From positions 1-31,626 of IMG/VR virus record IMGVR_UViG_3300025879_000063: 31,626 nucleotides of DNA; one strand, 5' to 3'. Positions 1-9,304 of this stretch are shown here, piece after piece (positions within the stretch are counted from its first letter, which is position 1; every line of letters begins with the position of its first letter). Source of the DNA: a virus. A model generated the notes under the pieces. The model did not search any database. It saw only the letters and a list, made by a program, of their open reading frames with translations, and was not told the DNA's origin. A program made the position numbers and the translations under genes.

Positions 1-3000
1 CATCGTCAAATAAAGCCGCAAATAAAGCTGATTGTAAACTAGAGAATATTATGTTTTGTACCGCTGTATAATATATTATTTTAGAAACATTAGTTTTAAC
101 GTCTCCACGTCTGTTTTTAAGATCCAGGATAGCTTTTTTAGTTAATCTCATGTATTGCATAGGGGTGTTTGCGAAAGCTAATATAATACGTCCTAATGGG
201 CTTGCTTGTTGTTGAGATATTCTATCTGGTCTTGACGACTGCTGTGTTTCTTCTGCAACTTCTTGAAAATCTAAAAATGCTTTACTTTCCGCTTCTTTTT
301 GAGATAATCCTTCTTTAATATAACTATCTATTCTGTTTCTATAAAAAGATGCTCCCCCTATTGCGATAGCAAAACTATCCGCTATTTGTGTAGGTAAGAA
401 TCCCATTTTTAATATAGAAGATAATGCTGCTTTAGCTTTATTTGTCGATGTTTCTGCTGCGCTAGCAATGTCATCCGCATTTACATCTGTTTTTAACCCA
501 GATCTTCTTTGTTTTAAGAAATCTGAATTAAATATCATTGCAAAATCACCCCAAAATTGTTTTTGGTTACTAAAAGCTTTAGCTGCTTTTATAGGATTAT
601 TATCTCCCCAGTTTATAAAGTTTGCAATAGATAATGTTTGTAATAAAGCTGATCTTGTATTGAAGAACATAATAGTACCTACAGAATCGTTAACCCAATT
701 CATAAATTGATTAGTTAACTTATTAGATCCGTTAGGTCTATTTCTACCGCTTTTCATTCTGTAAAGCATATCTTTCAACGCTTCTACATAATCTTCTCCA
801 AAAGCTGCTCTAAGTTTATTAATATTATCTTTAGTAAAAACAGCATCTGCATTTTCTTGCCATTGCTGTAAAAATTCTTCTCTTTTTGAAGAGTTAATCA
901 TACCAATAACATCTGTCGTAATAGTTCCAGCTAACCAATTTTTATCAGGCTCAGCATATCCTACCATTAATGCGTTAATCTGCTCTGCAAAGTTTTTAAG
1001 GTCTTCATTATTATTTACTAAATCAACCAACTCCTTAGTGTCATTTTTATCTAACCCTGGTATTTCATAACCTTTTTTATTCCAAAGATAAACTCTTACA
1101 GCTACATCATTTGTAAATCCAGTTTTATTTGTTTTACCAAGACCTTTAGGTACGTTTTTTATGCTCTTTTTTAGTTTTCTAAAAGATTGAATTGTTTGTT
1201 GCTTATAGCTTTCAAAATCCCTAATTCCTTGCGCATAGGGATCAAATAAATTTTCTTTAAACCATTTAGAGTTTTTATTCCCAACTTCGCCTTTACCTAA
1301 TAGCTTATACATTAACCCGCTAAAATCTTCAGCAGACGGAGGTACAAAAAATTTCCATCTACCTTTCTTTTTAGCAAGCATTTTACTTTTAGCTTCAGAT
1401 ATAGTTTTTTTACTGCTTATCTTAGTTGAGTTTTCTATAATTTTATTAAAATTTTTATCTAGTTTTGTGTCAGTTGTTTCTTTAGAGGTTTTAGAAGCTT
1501 GCAATACAGCTTCTCCTATTTTTTCTATACCTTTTTTTGTACCTAAAGAATTTTCTTTTACATTTTTTATTTGATTAAGGTTAGGAAATAATCTAAAGTA
1601 CAAAGTGGCTCCAGATTTTGCTGGACGTATTACGTTTTTTGTTTCAGCATTTAGTGCACTATAAGTATTTGACATTTTACTTTCTTTACCTACAGCATAC
1701 ATTCCATATCCACCTATTTCTATTAAATCAATACCACTATAAAAATCTTCAATTATACTTTGATCAGACATATAAGAAAAATAACCAGCTTTACCTTCGT
1801 TTTTTTCTTTTATTAAGGCCCATATATCACCGCTTTTATTAAAAGCTTTACCTTCTATTGTAGTACTTTGCGGTAATTTTAAATGCCCTGTTTTTGACAC
1901 TGTTATTTTATTGCTGCTATTTTTATTTATTTCATTTATTATATCAAGCAGATTATTTATATATTTTTCATTAGCTTTTATACTACTTATTAAACTTTCT
2001 TTATTTTTTTCGTTAATTTTTTTAGAAATTTTAATATCTTCAAAATTATTTAAAACTATTTTGCCTTTGTCTATTTTAAACAAACTTATAGTAGCACTGC
2101 CTATTTGCGATATTTCATTTAATTTTACTTCTATTTTTATATCTGAGCCATCGGGTCTTGTTATTATTAAATCCCCTTTTTTGCCCGTTATATATTTTAC
2201 TTTGAATTCTTTGCTAATTTTATTTAAAACTTCTTTTAAAGCTATTTCATATTTAAAACCCTTATTAGAAGCCTCAAGGTCCTGCATATACTCTAATATG
2301 CCTTCATGAGTTAATTCTTCTTTTATAGTGTCAATATCATCATTACTAACTTTTTTATTTTTTAAAAATTCTTCAATTTTATTATTATCGAATCCACCTT
2401 CTATCATAAACTTAAACAATTTTTTACGATCGTTTTCGTTTATATTATAATTATCGCTAACAGGAGTAGCTTCTTTGCTAAATTGTAGCTCATAATTATT
2501 AGTAGCTTTATTTATGCTTTTACCATAATCTGTTAAATATTTAGTTATTCTAGGGTCTGTTACTATAATATTATTATCTTTAGTTAAAGGTATTACAGCA
2601 TTAGTCACGTCCTCATATTCAGGATTAAACGCTTCGTCTTTAAAATTTTCTTTTAATATACGTTTTCCGGGTTGCCAATAAATACTTCCAGCAAAAGTAT
2701 ATTTCTTACCATTATAATTATAAACAGTAAAATCTTCTGCTCTTTTATTTATTGTAAGTGTATTATTGCCAAAATTCAAAACATCAACATAAGAGTAAAC
2801 ATCTTTTTTTGGATCATACTTTTGTTTCGAAATTAAAGAATCAACAAGTACAACTTCACCTTCTTCATAAGAGTCGTATATATTTTCAAACACAAACGTA
2901 CCTTCTATTTCAGCAAAACCTCCATTTATTTCTTCTACAAAACTTAAATCTACAGCACTTTCATCAGTATCTATATTGTTGATAAAATTTTGATAATCTT

Positions 3001-6000
3001 CTCTTAATTTATAATTGTTATAGAATTTAGCGTTTTTACCATCTCTTACTGTTTTAGATATAAGTTCTTTATTAGTATTGTACTCCTCGTAGAGTTTACC
3101 CTCAATGTCTCCTCTTTTGTATCCAACAACTTCAGAAGTATTATTTTTTACATCAACACTTACTATTTTCTTTAAACCGCTGCTGTCATTAGTAGACTCA
3201 AGATACGTTAGCTTTTTAGTAGACTTGTCCATTCGGTCCCACCATTGGCCATCAGCCCAAAAAGACAATAATTTATTGTTTTTAAAAGCAATTCTTTTGT
3301 TTTCACCATAGTGTTTCCATAATTTCCAGGTGTTCTCGTTTAAATTACCAGTATTACTATCTCGAGCTGCTAAACACCACGGATTTGCATTTTCACCCCA
3401 GTTAGAATCTATTAGTTTCCTAACATCGGCTTGTGCTTCTTTTGATTCTTCAACACTGTATATAGTTATACCGTCGTTTAACTCTTTTTTATTACTTAAT
3501 GTTTCAACAGTGTCTGGATTTATTGCTTTTATCTTGGGTTTTACGTCATACTTAGCTAATAATTCGTTAGGGTTTTTAAAACTGTACGGGTCTACTTTTT
3601 TTGTTTCACCAGTCTTAATAGCATCAACAACTTTATAACCATCTTCTGGTAATATTAAATAACCATTAGCCATGTAATATAAAGCAAGGTTTTTGTATTT
3701 TGCTTTTTTATTTTCTTTCACATCTAGCTTATCTGCCCATTCAAATAACTGATCTACAGCTTTAGACGGGTTTTCAAGATCAGGTCTTTTCTTTTTTAAA
3801 TGCTTTTCATACCTATCTCTAGACGCTTTAGAAAATTGAATTATAAATAAAGAATCCGCGTAACCTGGAGTATTTAAAGCTTTGTCTACATGCTTTGCTC
3901 GGCTAAATTGTATCTGAGCCGCTCCTGCTCTAATATCTGCTTTTTGCTCACCTGTTAATTCAGCTAGTTCTCTTACTGCAGTATTAGTGGTAATTTGACC
4001 ATACAATCTAATAAGGGCTAATATAGTCTGGGCTCTAGGGTCTTTCCCTGTAATCTTAACTAATGTTTCGTCTTTATTAATACCAAAAGCGGTATAGAAA
4101 TCTTCTTTAGTAATATTTCTTTTGAGATTAAATGGTATTAAACCAGCTCCTTTAGAAGTTCTTTCGCCTTTATCGTAGAACGCTTGCTGTAGTTTTCTTG
4201 GAACACCTACTCCTGTGCCTATCAATTCTTCTCTAGCTGTTTCACCTTCAAGTATTGCGCCTTCAGGTAGCATAGAGATGAACATATCTGCATGCTTTAT
4301 AATCAAGCGTTGCATATGAGGTATTTCTGCTGAAGCTAAATTAGCTGCAGGGGTTGTAACCTTTTTAACAGTAGTTCTCCACCAATCAGCAGTAATCGCA
4401 GGGGCTAAATCTTTCAATTTAGAAAAAGATAACGCACTAAAGTCTTCAGAAACCATATCAGCTATAGCTTCTCCCACAGCTTCCGTATAAGCTTTAGATC
4501 TTTCAGGCCCTAATATTATTCTAGGGTCTACTAACTTTTTCTTTCTATTCTCTTCAGAGCGGATTTCGGTCATTGTTGTTTCCGGGCTGTAATCTGAAGC
4601 AATTTGTATTGTTTCTTTACCTTCAGGACTTAATGCATCTAAGCTTACATTTATTTTTTCTTCAATTCCTAATCTTTTAGCTAAGTCGTTTGCTCTTAAA
4701 TAAGCTCTGTTAACTAAAAATTTTTCAATATCTTGAGCACCATTGTATTCGTTAAGAACCATTGTCTCTATATCTGATCTCATAGAATCTTGAAAATCTT
4801 GTCTAGAAACAGATTTTTTAGCATCCATTGGTATTGGATCGTATAAAGCTTTAGTTCTATTAGTTATTACTTTATCAATAACTGGCTTTAAACTTGTTAA
4901 AACTTTTTGTTCTAACCTTGTTTGTTTACCCCCCTTGATAGGTTCTTTACCAAATTTAGCTGCAATAGCTGCATTCTCTTCAGCTAATTGTTTTATTGTA
5001 GTTATATCATTAGTAATCTCGGTTGTCTGTTCAGGTGATAATGATTTTGAAAACGCTACATCCTCTGTTAATCCAGCATCTGAAAGATCTACATTTTCTA
5101 AAGCAGCTGCAGCCTTTTCGGTTAATTTACCTTGATCCGCGCTTTCGTCAAACTCTTTAATAAAATTATATACATCTTTACCAGATTCAAATCCTATATT
5201 AGTATATCCTATTGGTTTAAAAACACCTACAATAGCATCGCCTATTTTTTCAAAAAGTGTTTTATCATAGTTAATTTGCTTTTTACGTAAAGCATCAGAA
5301 AACACATTTACATATTCTGTATTATACTTTTTACCAGTATAACCTCTTGATTTCATTTCAGCATCAACAAATCTTCTTTGAGAAGACGTCATTGCTTTTC
5401 TAAATTGATTAACAATTTTACCTTGCTTTTTAGCGTCACCAACAAGTTTATTAAGTATTGGATGCAAAACTTCGTGCATACCCGCATTAATAGAACCCGT
5501 TTTTCTAGCTATATCTCTGTCTATAACTATATCATTGCCAATAACAAAAGCGGACACTTCAAATCCTTTGTTTTTATTATCAAAATAAGATTTTCTATTC
5601 TTTTCGCTTACTTTATCGCTATTCATTAAGTCTTCTACTTCTTTAGAACTCTTAACGTCTATATTTAACCCTTTTTCAGAAGCAATAGTTTCAGCAGATG
5701 CAATATTTTTTTCAAGCTCCATGTCAATTAAGCTTTGCCTAACTGTATCGTATTCAGCTTTAAATCCTGAAGAAGCAGCTTCATATTCAGCGTTAGATAT
5801 ATCGCCTCTTCTTAATTTTTTATTTAATTCTGTTATTTTATAAGCTGCAGCGTCGGCTAAATCAGTAAGGCTCTCTATTTCGCTTATTTGCTTGTTATTT
5901 AAGCTATTATATATTTCGTTCCCTTTTACTACAGAGTCAGCAATATTAGATTCTTTTTTATTTATTTCAATTTGTATTCCTTCTTTAACACTTTTATCTT

Positions 6001-7258
6001 TAGATAAATTATATTGTTTTCTTAAATCCGATAATTCATTTATATTATTATAAATTTTATCTCCATCTACAACATTTCTGATTGTATTCATGCTTTTTGC
6101 AGAATAAGAACCAGCTACCATGCCTCCGCCACCAATAAATCCTTGAAGACCTGCTTCTAACCCCTCCTGACTAGTGACAGCGTCTACAACTGTTTTAAAT
6201 ATTTTTGATTCTTTATCTGTACCGGCCACGCTACCTAACTCAGTATTAACTTGGTCAGTAGCATGTTGTAATATCTCTGTAGTAAATTCTGTAGTTCCCA
6301 CTGAAAACATTCGCATAGCAGATCTAGCCCCTTTATTATATATTAGTTTTTCAGCAAGGTATTTACTACCCATACCTATTAAACCTGTAGATCCTGTTCC
6401 TTTTATAGCTCCTTTAGTTCCTTTAGCAACAGTTCCTAGTCCAATAAATTCTAATGCTGTAGAAATAACTCCCATACCTACAGGTATTGCATTGTCCGCT
6501 TCTCCGGATTTTAATAATTCATCAAAGCTAACTCCTAAGTTTTCAGCTTTTAATTTATTATACTCTACAAAGTTTTCAGCTGCGTAGTCCATGAAAAACC
6601 CCGTACCCAACGTACCTGCTCCGTAAATAATACTACCAAGCATAGAAGTTATAGCATTTACACCACCCGCAAAAGCACCTCCAATATCTCCGTTTTTCGC
6701 ACTTTCTATTATACCAAGTGTTTCTTTAGTTTCAAGTTGTTCTTTCTTAAATTTATCAATAGATTCTAAAGTGCTTTTAGTTCCCATACCTCCAGACATC
6801 CAAGAATCTTCACCTTGTTCTTTAACAAATTGATCTACCTTGTCTTGCCCAAATATTCCAGCGTATACAGAATTAGTAGCTATATCTAAAGCAGATCTTG
6901 CTCCACCTCCTTCTTCTTCGTTTGTATCAAACCAAAATTCAAATACATCTCCAACTTGTTCACCTAAATTAGAGAAAGAATTTTTAATTGACTGCCAAGC
7001 CGATAAAGATTCTCCCGATTGTGATCCCATATCTTTTACTGACTCCGCAGTTGGATCCGCACTTGCAGAGTCTTGTGTCTTTACTGGTATACTAAACTGA
7101 GTTTTAAATTCATCAAAAGACTTAGTGTAGTCTCCCACTTCATTTAAGGCTGTATATAATTTTTTAGCTTTTTCAGGATTGCCAAATTGAATCTTAAAAT
7201 CTTCAAATGTTTTAGTGTATTTACCGTCGTTATATAGTTGATTATATAATTCTTCCAT
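1..7258 (-). CDS. Giant multidomain virion/ejection protein (large polyvalent protein), 3' end outside the window
   Basis: An open frame of at least 2,419 codons runs from an ATG at 7258 to the left edge with no stop; I read it codon by codon. Seen in order: two motif copies at residues 4-26 and 34-56; glycine-rich hydrophobic segments near 200-222, 258-280 and 364-390; HEVLH at 595-599; a Trp-dense stretch 1287-1340 (seven Trp); a PD-(D/E)xK-like core with E1671, D1696 and E1710-x-K1712; and, after about residue 2180, a region with NRPNGSNKL, FANTPMQYMRLTKKA and IIYYTAVQNIIFYSL that I recognise as like the LPD38 domain of large polyvalent proteins. It follows the two internal-protein genes, 4 bases after the 468-residue one, a position held by T7 gp16-like ejection proteins or crAss-like cargo proteins. 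No RNA polymerase DxDxD-type motif was noticed. The frame is certain; the role as injected cargo is inferred. Confidence 0.85.
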   Translation of the reverse strand, partial: MEELYNQLYNDGKYTKTFEDFKIQFGNPEKAKKLYTALNEVGDYTKSFDEFKTQFSIPVKTQDSASADPTAESVKDMGSQSGESLSAWQSIKNSFSNLGEQVGDVFEFWFDTNEEEGGGARSALDIATNSVYAGIFGQDKVDQFVKEQGEDSWMSGGMGTKSTLESIDKFKKEQLETKETLGIIESAKNGDIGGAFAGGVNAITSMLGSIIYGAGTLGTGFFMDYAAENFVEYNKLKAENLGVSFDELLKSGEADNAIPVGMGVISTALEFIGLGTVAKGTKGAIKGTGSTGLIGMGSKYLAEKLIYNKGARSAMRMFSVGTTEFTTEILQHATDQVNTELGSVAGTDKESKIFKTVVDAVTSQEGLEAGLQGFIGGGGMVAGSYSAKSMNTIRNVVDGDKIYNNINELSDLRKQYNLSKDKSVKEGIQIEINKKESNIADSVVKGNEIYNSLNNKQISEIESLTDLADAAAYKITELNKKLRRGDISNAEYEAASSGFKAEYDTVRQSLIDMELEKNIASAETIASEKGLNIDVKSSKEVEDLMNSDKVSEKNRKSYFDNKNKGFEVSAFVIGNDIVIDRDIARKTGSINAGMHEVLHPILNKLVGDAKKQGKIVNQFRKAMTSSQRRFVDAEMKSRGYTGKKYNTEYVNVFSDALRKKQINYDKTLFEKIGDAIVGVFKPIGYTNIGFESGKDVYNFIKEFDESADQGKLTEKAAAALENVDLSDAGLTEDVAFSKSLSPEQTTEITNDITTIKQLAEENAAIAAKFGKEPIKGGKQTRLEQKVLTSLKPVIDKVITNRTKALYDPIPMDAKKSVSRQDFQDSMRSDIETMVLNEYNGAQDIEKFLVNRAYLRANDLAKRLGIEEKINVSLDALSPEGKETIQIASDYSPETTMTEIRSEENRKKKLVDPRIILGPERSKAYTEAVGEAIADMVSEDFSALSFSKLKDLAPAITADWWRTTVKKVTTPAANLASAEIPHMQRLIIKHADMFISMLPEGAILEGETAREELIGTGVGVPRKLQQAFYDKGERTSKGAGLIPFNLKRNITKEDFYTAFGINKDETLVKITGKDPRAQTILALIRLYGQITTNTAVRELAELTGEQKADIRAGAAQIQFSRAKHVDKALNTPGYADSLFIIQFSKASRDRYEKHLKKKRPDLENPSKAVDQLFEWADKLDVKENKKAKYKNLALYYMANGYLILPEDGYKVVDAIKTGETKKVDPYSFKNPNELLAKYDVKPKIKAINPDTVETLSNKKELNDGITIYSVEESKEAQADVRKLIDSNWGENANPWCLAARDSNTGNLNENTWKLWKHYGENKRIAFKNNKLLSFWADGQWWDRMDKSTKKLTYLESTNDSSGLKKIVSVDVKNNTSEVVGYKRGDIEGKLYEEYNTNKELISKTVRDGKNAKFYNNYKLREDYQNFINNIDTDESAVDLSFVEEINGGFAEIEGTFVFENIYDSYEEGEVVLVDSLISKQKYDPKKDVYSYVDVLNFGNNTLTINKRAEDFTVYNYNGKKYTFAGSIYWQPGKRILKENFKDEAFNPEYEDVTNAVIPLTKDNNIIVTDPRITKYLTDYGKSINKATNNYELQFSKEATPVSDNYNINENDRKKLFKFMIEGGFDNNKIEEFLKNKKVSNDDIDTIKEELTHEGILEYMQDLEASNKGFKYEIALKEVLNKISKEFKVKYITGKKGDLIITRPDGSDIKIEVKLNEISQIGSATISLFKIDKGKIVLNNFEDIKISKKINEKNKESLISSIKANEKYINNLLDIINEINKNSSNKITVSKTGHLKLPQSTTIEGKAFNKSGDIWALIKEKNEGKAGYFSYMSDQSIIEDFYSGIDLIEIGGYGMYAVGKESKMSNTYSALNAETKNVIRPAKSGATLYFRLFPNLNQIKNVKENSLGTKKGIEKIGEAVLQASKTSKETTDTKLDKNFNKIIENSTKISSKKTISEAKSKMLAKKKGRWKFFVPPSAEDFSGLMYKLLGKGEVGNKNSKWFKENLFDPYAQGIRDFESYKQQTIQSFRKLKKSIKNVPKGLGKTNKTGFTNDVAVRVYLWNKKGYEIPGLDKNDTKELVDLVNNNEDLKNFAEQINALMVGYAEPDKNWLAGTITTDVIGMINSSKREEFLQQWQENADAVFTKDNINKLRAAFGEDYVEALKDMLYRMKSGRNRPNGSNKLTNQFMNWVNDSVGTIMFFNTRSALLQTLSIANFINWGDNNPIKAAKAFSNQKQFWGDFAMIFNSDFLKQRRSGLKTDVNADDIASAAETSTNKAKAALSSILKMGFLPTQIADSFAIAIGGASFYRNRIDSYIKEGLSQKEAESKAFLDFQEVAEETQQSSRPDRISQQQASPLGRIILAFANTPMQYMRLTKKAILDLKNRRGDVKTNVSKIIYYTAVQNIIFSSLQSALFAALFDD

Positions 7259-7262
7259 TTAA

Positions 7263-8669
7263 TTATAAATTATCGTAAGCACCGCTTCCGGTATTATTAG
7301 TTTTTGTTTTTTTGGTTTTATTAGTGCTACCGCTATATTTATTCCAATTACCTATAAAATAGTTAGTAGCTTTTGAACTTAAATTTGAATTTTTTAAGTA
7401 AAAATCATATAAAGCTTTTGGGTCGTTTATGTTTAATGAAATTGGTCTTGAATTCCCAGGCGAGCTAGGATTGTATTTATACAAATTAGCCTGTTCTACT
7501 TGGCTTGTAAAATCTTTAGCAGCTTTTTCTATTTCATCATCATCATATCCATTTGCTTCAAAAAACATTTCAAATAACTGTCCTTTTGTAATATAAGGCC
7601 TTGCTCTTGCTGTAGGATCAATGCTATTTATTTGAGCAGTAATTTCTTCCGGCGAAGGGTTTGATGTTGCTAAATTCGCAAAATTTAAAGCATTCGGTAG
7701 TATAGCTCCTGCTGCTAAATTAACTTCGTCTTTTAAAGCACCACTAAGTCCACCTGAATTTGGTCTAGAGGGAGGTTTTTTATCAATAGCTCCTTGCGCA
7801 GCAGTTTCAGATAAAAAGTCCATATACTTTGCTAAAACTTCTTGTTCTAGCATGTCCTCATTCCCCGGTTCAAACAGCTCTTTATTCTGTATGTTTAATC
7901 CGCCATCTACTAAAAAATCATCTGTAGCTAAAGAAAGTAATGTATCTCTACCTCCTGAGTTTATTAAATTTTTCAGCTTGTTTTGAACCATTGTTTTTCT
8001 TGCTCCTACTAAAGATTGACCGCTGCTATAAATACCTTCGTTTAATTTTAATATAGAATCTGCTGTTTTAAAATCCTTTAAAAAAGGCTTATTAATTTCC
8101 ATATAACTTTTATAGTCGCCAGCATTATCATCAAAAAATACTAACTGACCTCCGGGACCTACACTCATAGAACCTTCATTAGTATATATTTTAGCAGCCT
8201 CATTTAATGACCCTATAGAATTACCATTTGAAATTCTTTTGTCGTCAAAATCTTTTAAATAAGATAATTTGTCTTCCTTGTATGTGTTTAACTGTGTTGC
8301 TAGGTTTGAAAATGAATTTTTAATACCATTCATTTTATCTCTAACAGCAGCATACTCTGATGGATTTTCTGAAGCATCAATTTTTGTAATTTCTTTTGCT
8401 AAACTTGCATAAGAATTTCTTTGTTCTACTAAAAAATTAGTGACTGCACTATTTTGCTCTGGAGTTAGATTAGTTAAATCAGGTTCGCTTAGCGAATTTA
8501 TATATGAAGCAACTTTAGTGCTAATAGCCTTTTTTTCTGCTTTTTCTTGAGCTTCTGCAATAGCGTTGACCCTAAGCCCTTCATTAAAACTTTTTTGAAA
8601 AGAGTCCACCCAATTGTTAACCTTGCTTTGATTTACAAGTGCTTGTCCTTTTACTAAATTTACATTCAT
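7263..8669 (-). CDS. Internal virion / ejection protein, 468 aa
   Basis: Mostly helical, charged protein with long stretches likely to form coiled coils (for example around residues 20-60 and 75-135) and a Lys/Thr/Asn-rich C-terminal tail. It has no signal peptide or obvious catalytic motif. It lies 9 bases after a short glycine-zipper protein and 4 bases before the giant gene. The three-gene set small membrane-active protein, mid-size helical protein, giant protein matches the arrangement of T7 gp14-gp15-gp16, which form the DNA ejection channel, and of crAss-like cargo genes. I therefore call it a gp15-like internal virion protein by position and composition; I see no diagnostic sequence motif. 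The ATG at 8669 is preceded by an AT-rich leader. Confidence 0.55.
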   Translation of the reverse strand: MNVNLVKGQALVNQSKVNNWVDSFQKSFNEGLRVNAIAEAQEKAEKKAISTKVASYINSLSEPDLTNLTPEQNSAVTNFLVEQRNSYASLAKEITKIDASENPSEYAAVRDKMNGIKNSFSNLATQLNTYKEDKLSYLKDFDDKRISNGNSIGSLNEAAKIYTNEGSMSVGPGGQLVFFDDNAGDYKSYMEINKPFLKDFKTADSILKLNEGIYSSGQSLVGARKTMVQNKLKNLINSGGRDTLLSLATDDFLVDGGLNIQNKELFEPGNEDMLEQEVLAKYMDFLSETAAQGAIDKKPPSRPNSGGLSGALKDEVNLAAGAILPNALNFANLATSNPSPEEITAQINSIDPTARARPYITKGQLFEMFFEANGYDDDEIEKAAKDFTSQVEQANLYKYNPSSPGNSRPISLNINDPKALYDFYLKNSNLSSKATNYFIGNWNKYSGSTNKTKKTKTNNTGSGAYDNL

Positions 8670-8678
8670 ATTATATTG

Positions 8679-9272
8679 TTATTTAAAAAGTTTGCCAATT
8701 GCAGGAGCCGCGGCACTTGCTAAACTTCCAACTCCTCCCAATATGCTGTTTGTGGCTTGTTGCCTAGCTTGATTAGCTGCAGCTAAATCATCCTGCGCCA
8801 TTCCCATTAATGTTTCTACTTTGTCTTGTTCAGCGTCTCTTGAAATTAATTCACCTTTTGCCTCGTATAACTGTAACTTACCAGCTTCTTGAGCAGCTGC
8901 CATTTGATTTCTTGATTCTTGCCTACCTATGTCGGCTGAAGCAGTTTGCAAGTTTTGGGCTTGTTGATTAGCTAAAGATTGAGCTAATGCCGCAATGCCA
9001 GATCCTCCTGCCGCAGCACCCATAGAATTCATAGTGTTAGATAAGCCTTGTTGCTGTTGTTGAGCCTGAAAATTAGCTGCTTGTTGATTAACAGTAAGAT
9101 CTTCCATAGTGTTCTGCATATTTTGATATACATTAGAAGTATCAAGGTTTTCATATTGATCTTTCCTTTTATTGAACTCCGCTTGAGCTCTTCTTTGCTC
9201 TCTTTTTCTTGCTCCGCCTCCTATAATACCGCCAGCAACTCCGGCTAGCCCACCAACTATTTGTCCAAACAT
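8679..9272 (-). CDS. Small internal virion protein with glycine-zipper termini, 197 aa
   Basis: The N-terminus (residues 1-22) is a run of Gly, Val, Ala and Ile with GxxxG spacing, followed by a basic patch KREQRR. The centre is Ala/Gln-rich, with a run of five Gln near residue 74, and helical. The C-terminus, SILGGVGSLASAAAPAIGKLFK in outline, is a second small amphipathic Gly/Ala segment. This build is typical of short ejection proteins that insert in the host envelope (T7 gp14-like) and of phage proteins next to the tail genes. The start ATG at 9272 follows a 32-base spacer. The function is inferred from composition and neighbours, not from a recognised family. Confidence 0.55.
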   Translation of the reverse strand: MFGQIVGGLAGVAGGIIGGGARKREQRRAQAEFNKRKDQYENLDTSNVYQNMQNTMEDLTVNQQAANFQAQQQQQGLSNTMNSMGAAAGGSGIAALAQSLANQQAQNLQTASADIGRQESRNQMAAAQEAGKLQLYEAKGELISRDAEQDKVETLMGMAQDDLAAANQARQQATNSILGGVGSLASAAAPAIGKLFK

Positions 9273-9296
9273 TTTATTAAGTTTTTATAATTTATT

Positions 9297-9303
9297 ATTA
9301 CGT
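9297..9303 (-). promoter_or_regulatory. Recurrent spacer motif ACGTAAT upstream of the internal-protein gene
   Basis: The third spacer copy of the heptamer ACGTAAT lies 25 bases before the ATG at 9272, at the start of the ejection-protein cluster; the following bases (AATAAA) resemble those after the groEL copy (AATATA). Tentative. Confidence 0.2.
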
Positions 9304-9304
9304 A

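Noticed and set aside
1-7258. Many plus-strand open frames of 60-140 codons across the left 7.2 kb
   Set aside because: They are antisense shadows of the giant minus-strand gene, with low-complexity Phe/Leu/Ser-rich translations and no credible domain.
1-7258. Giant virion RNA polymerase, as crAss-like phages have near this position
   Set aside because: I noticed no DxDxD-type catalytic motif in the visible 2,419 residues; the visible modules fit a polyvalent cargo protein better. The unseen end could still differ.
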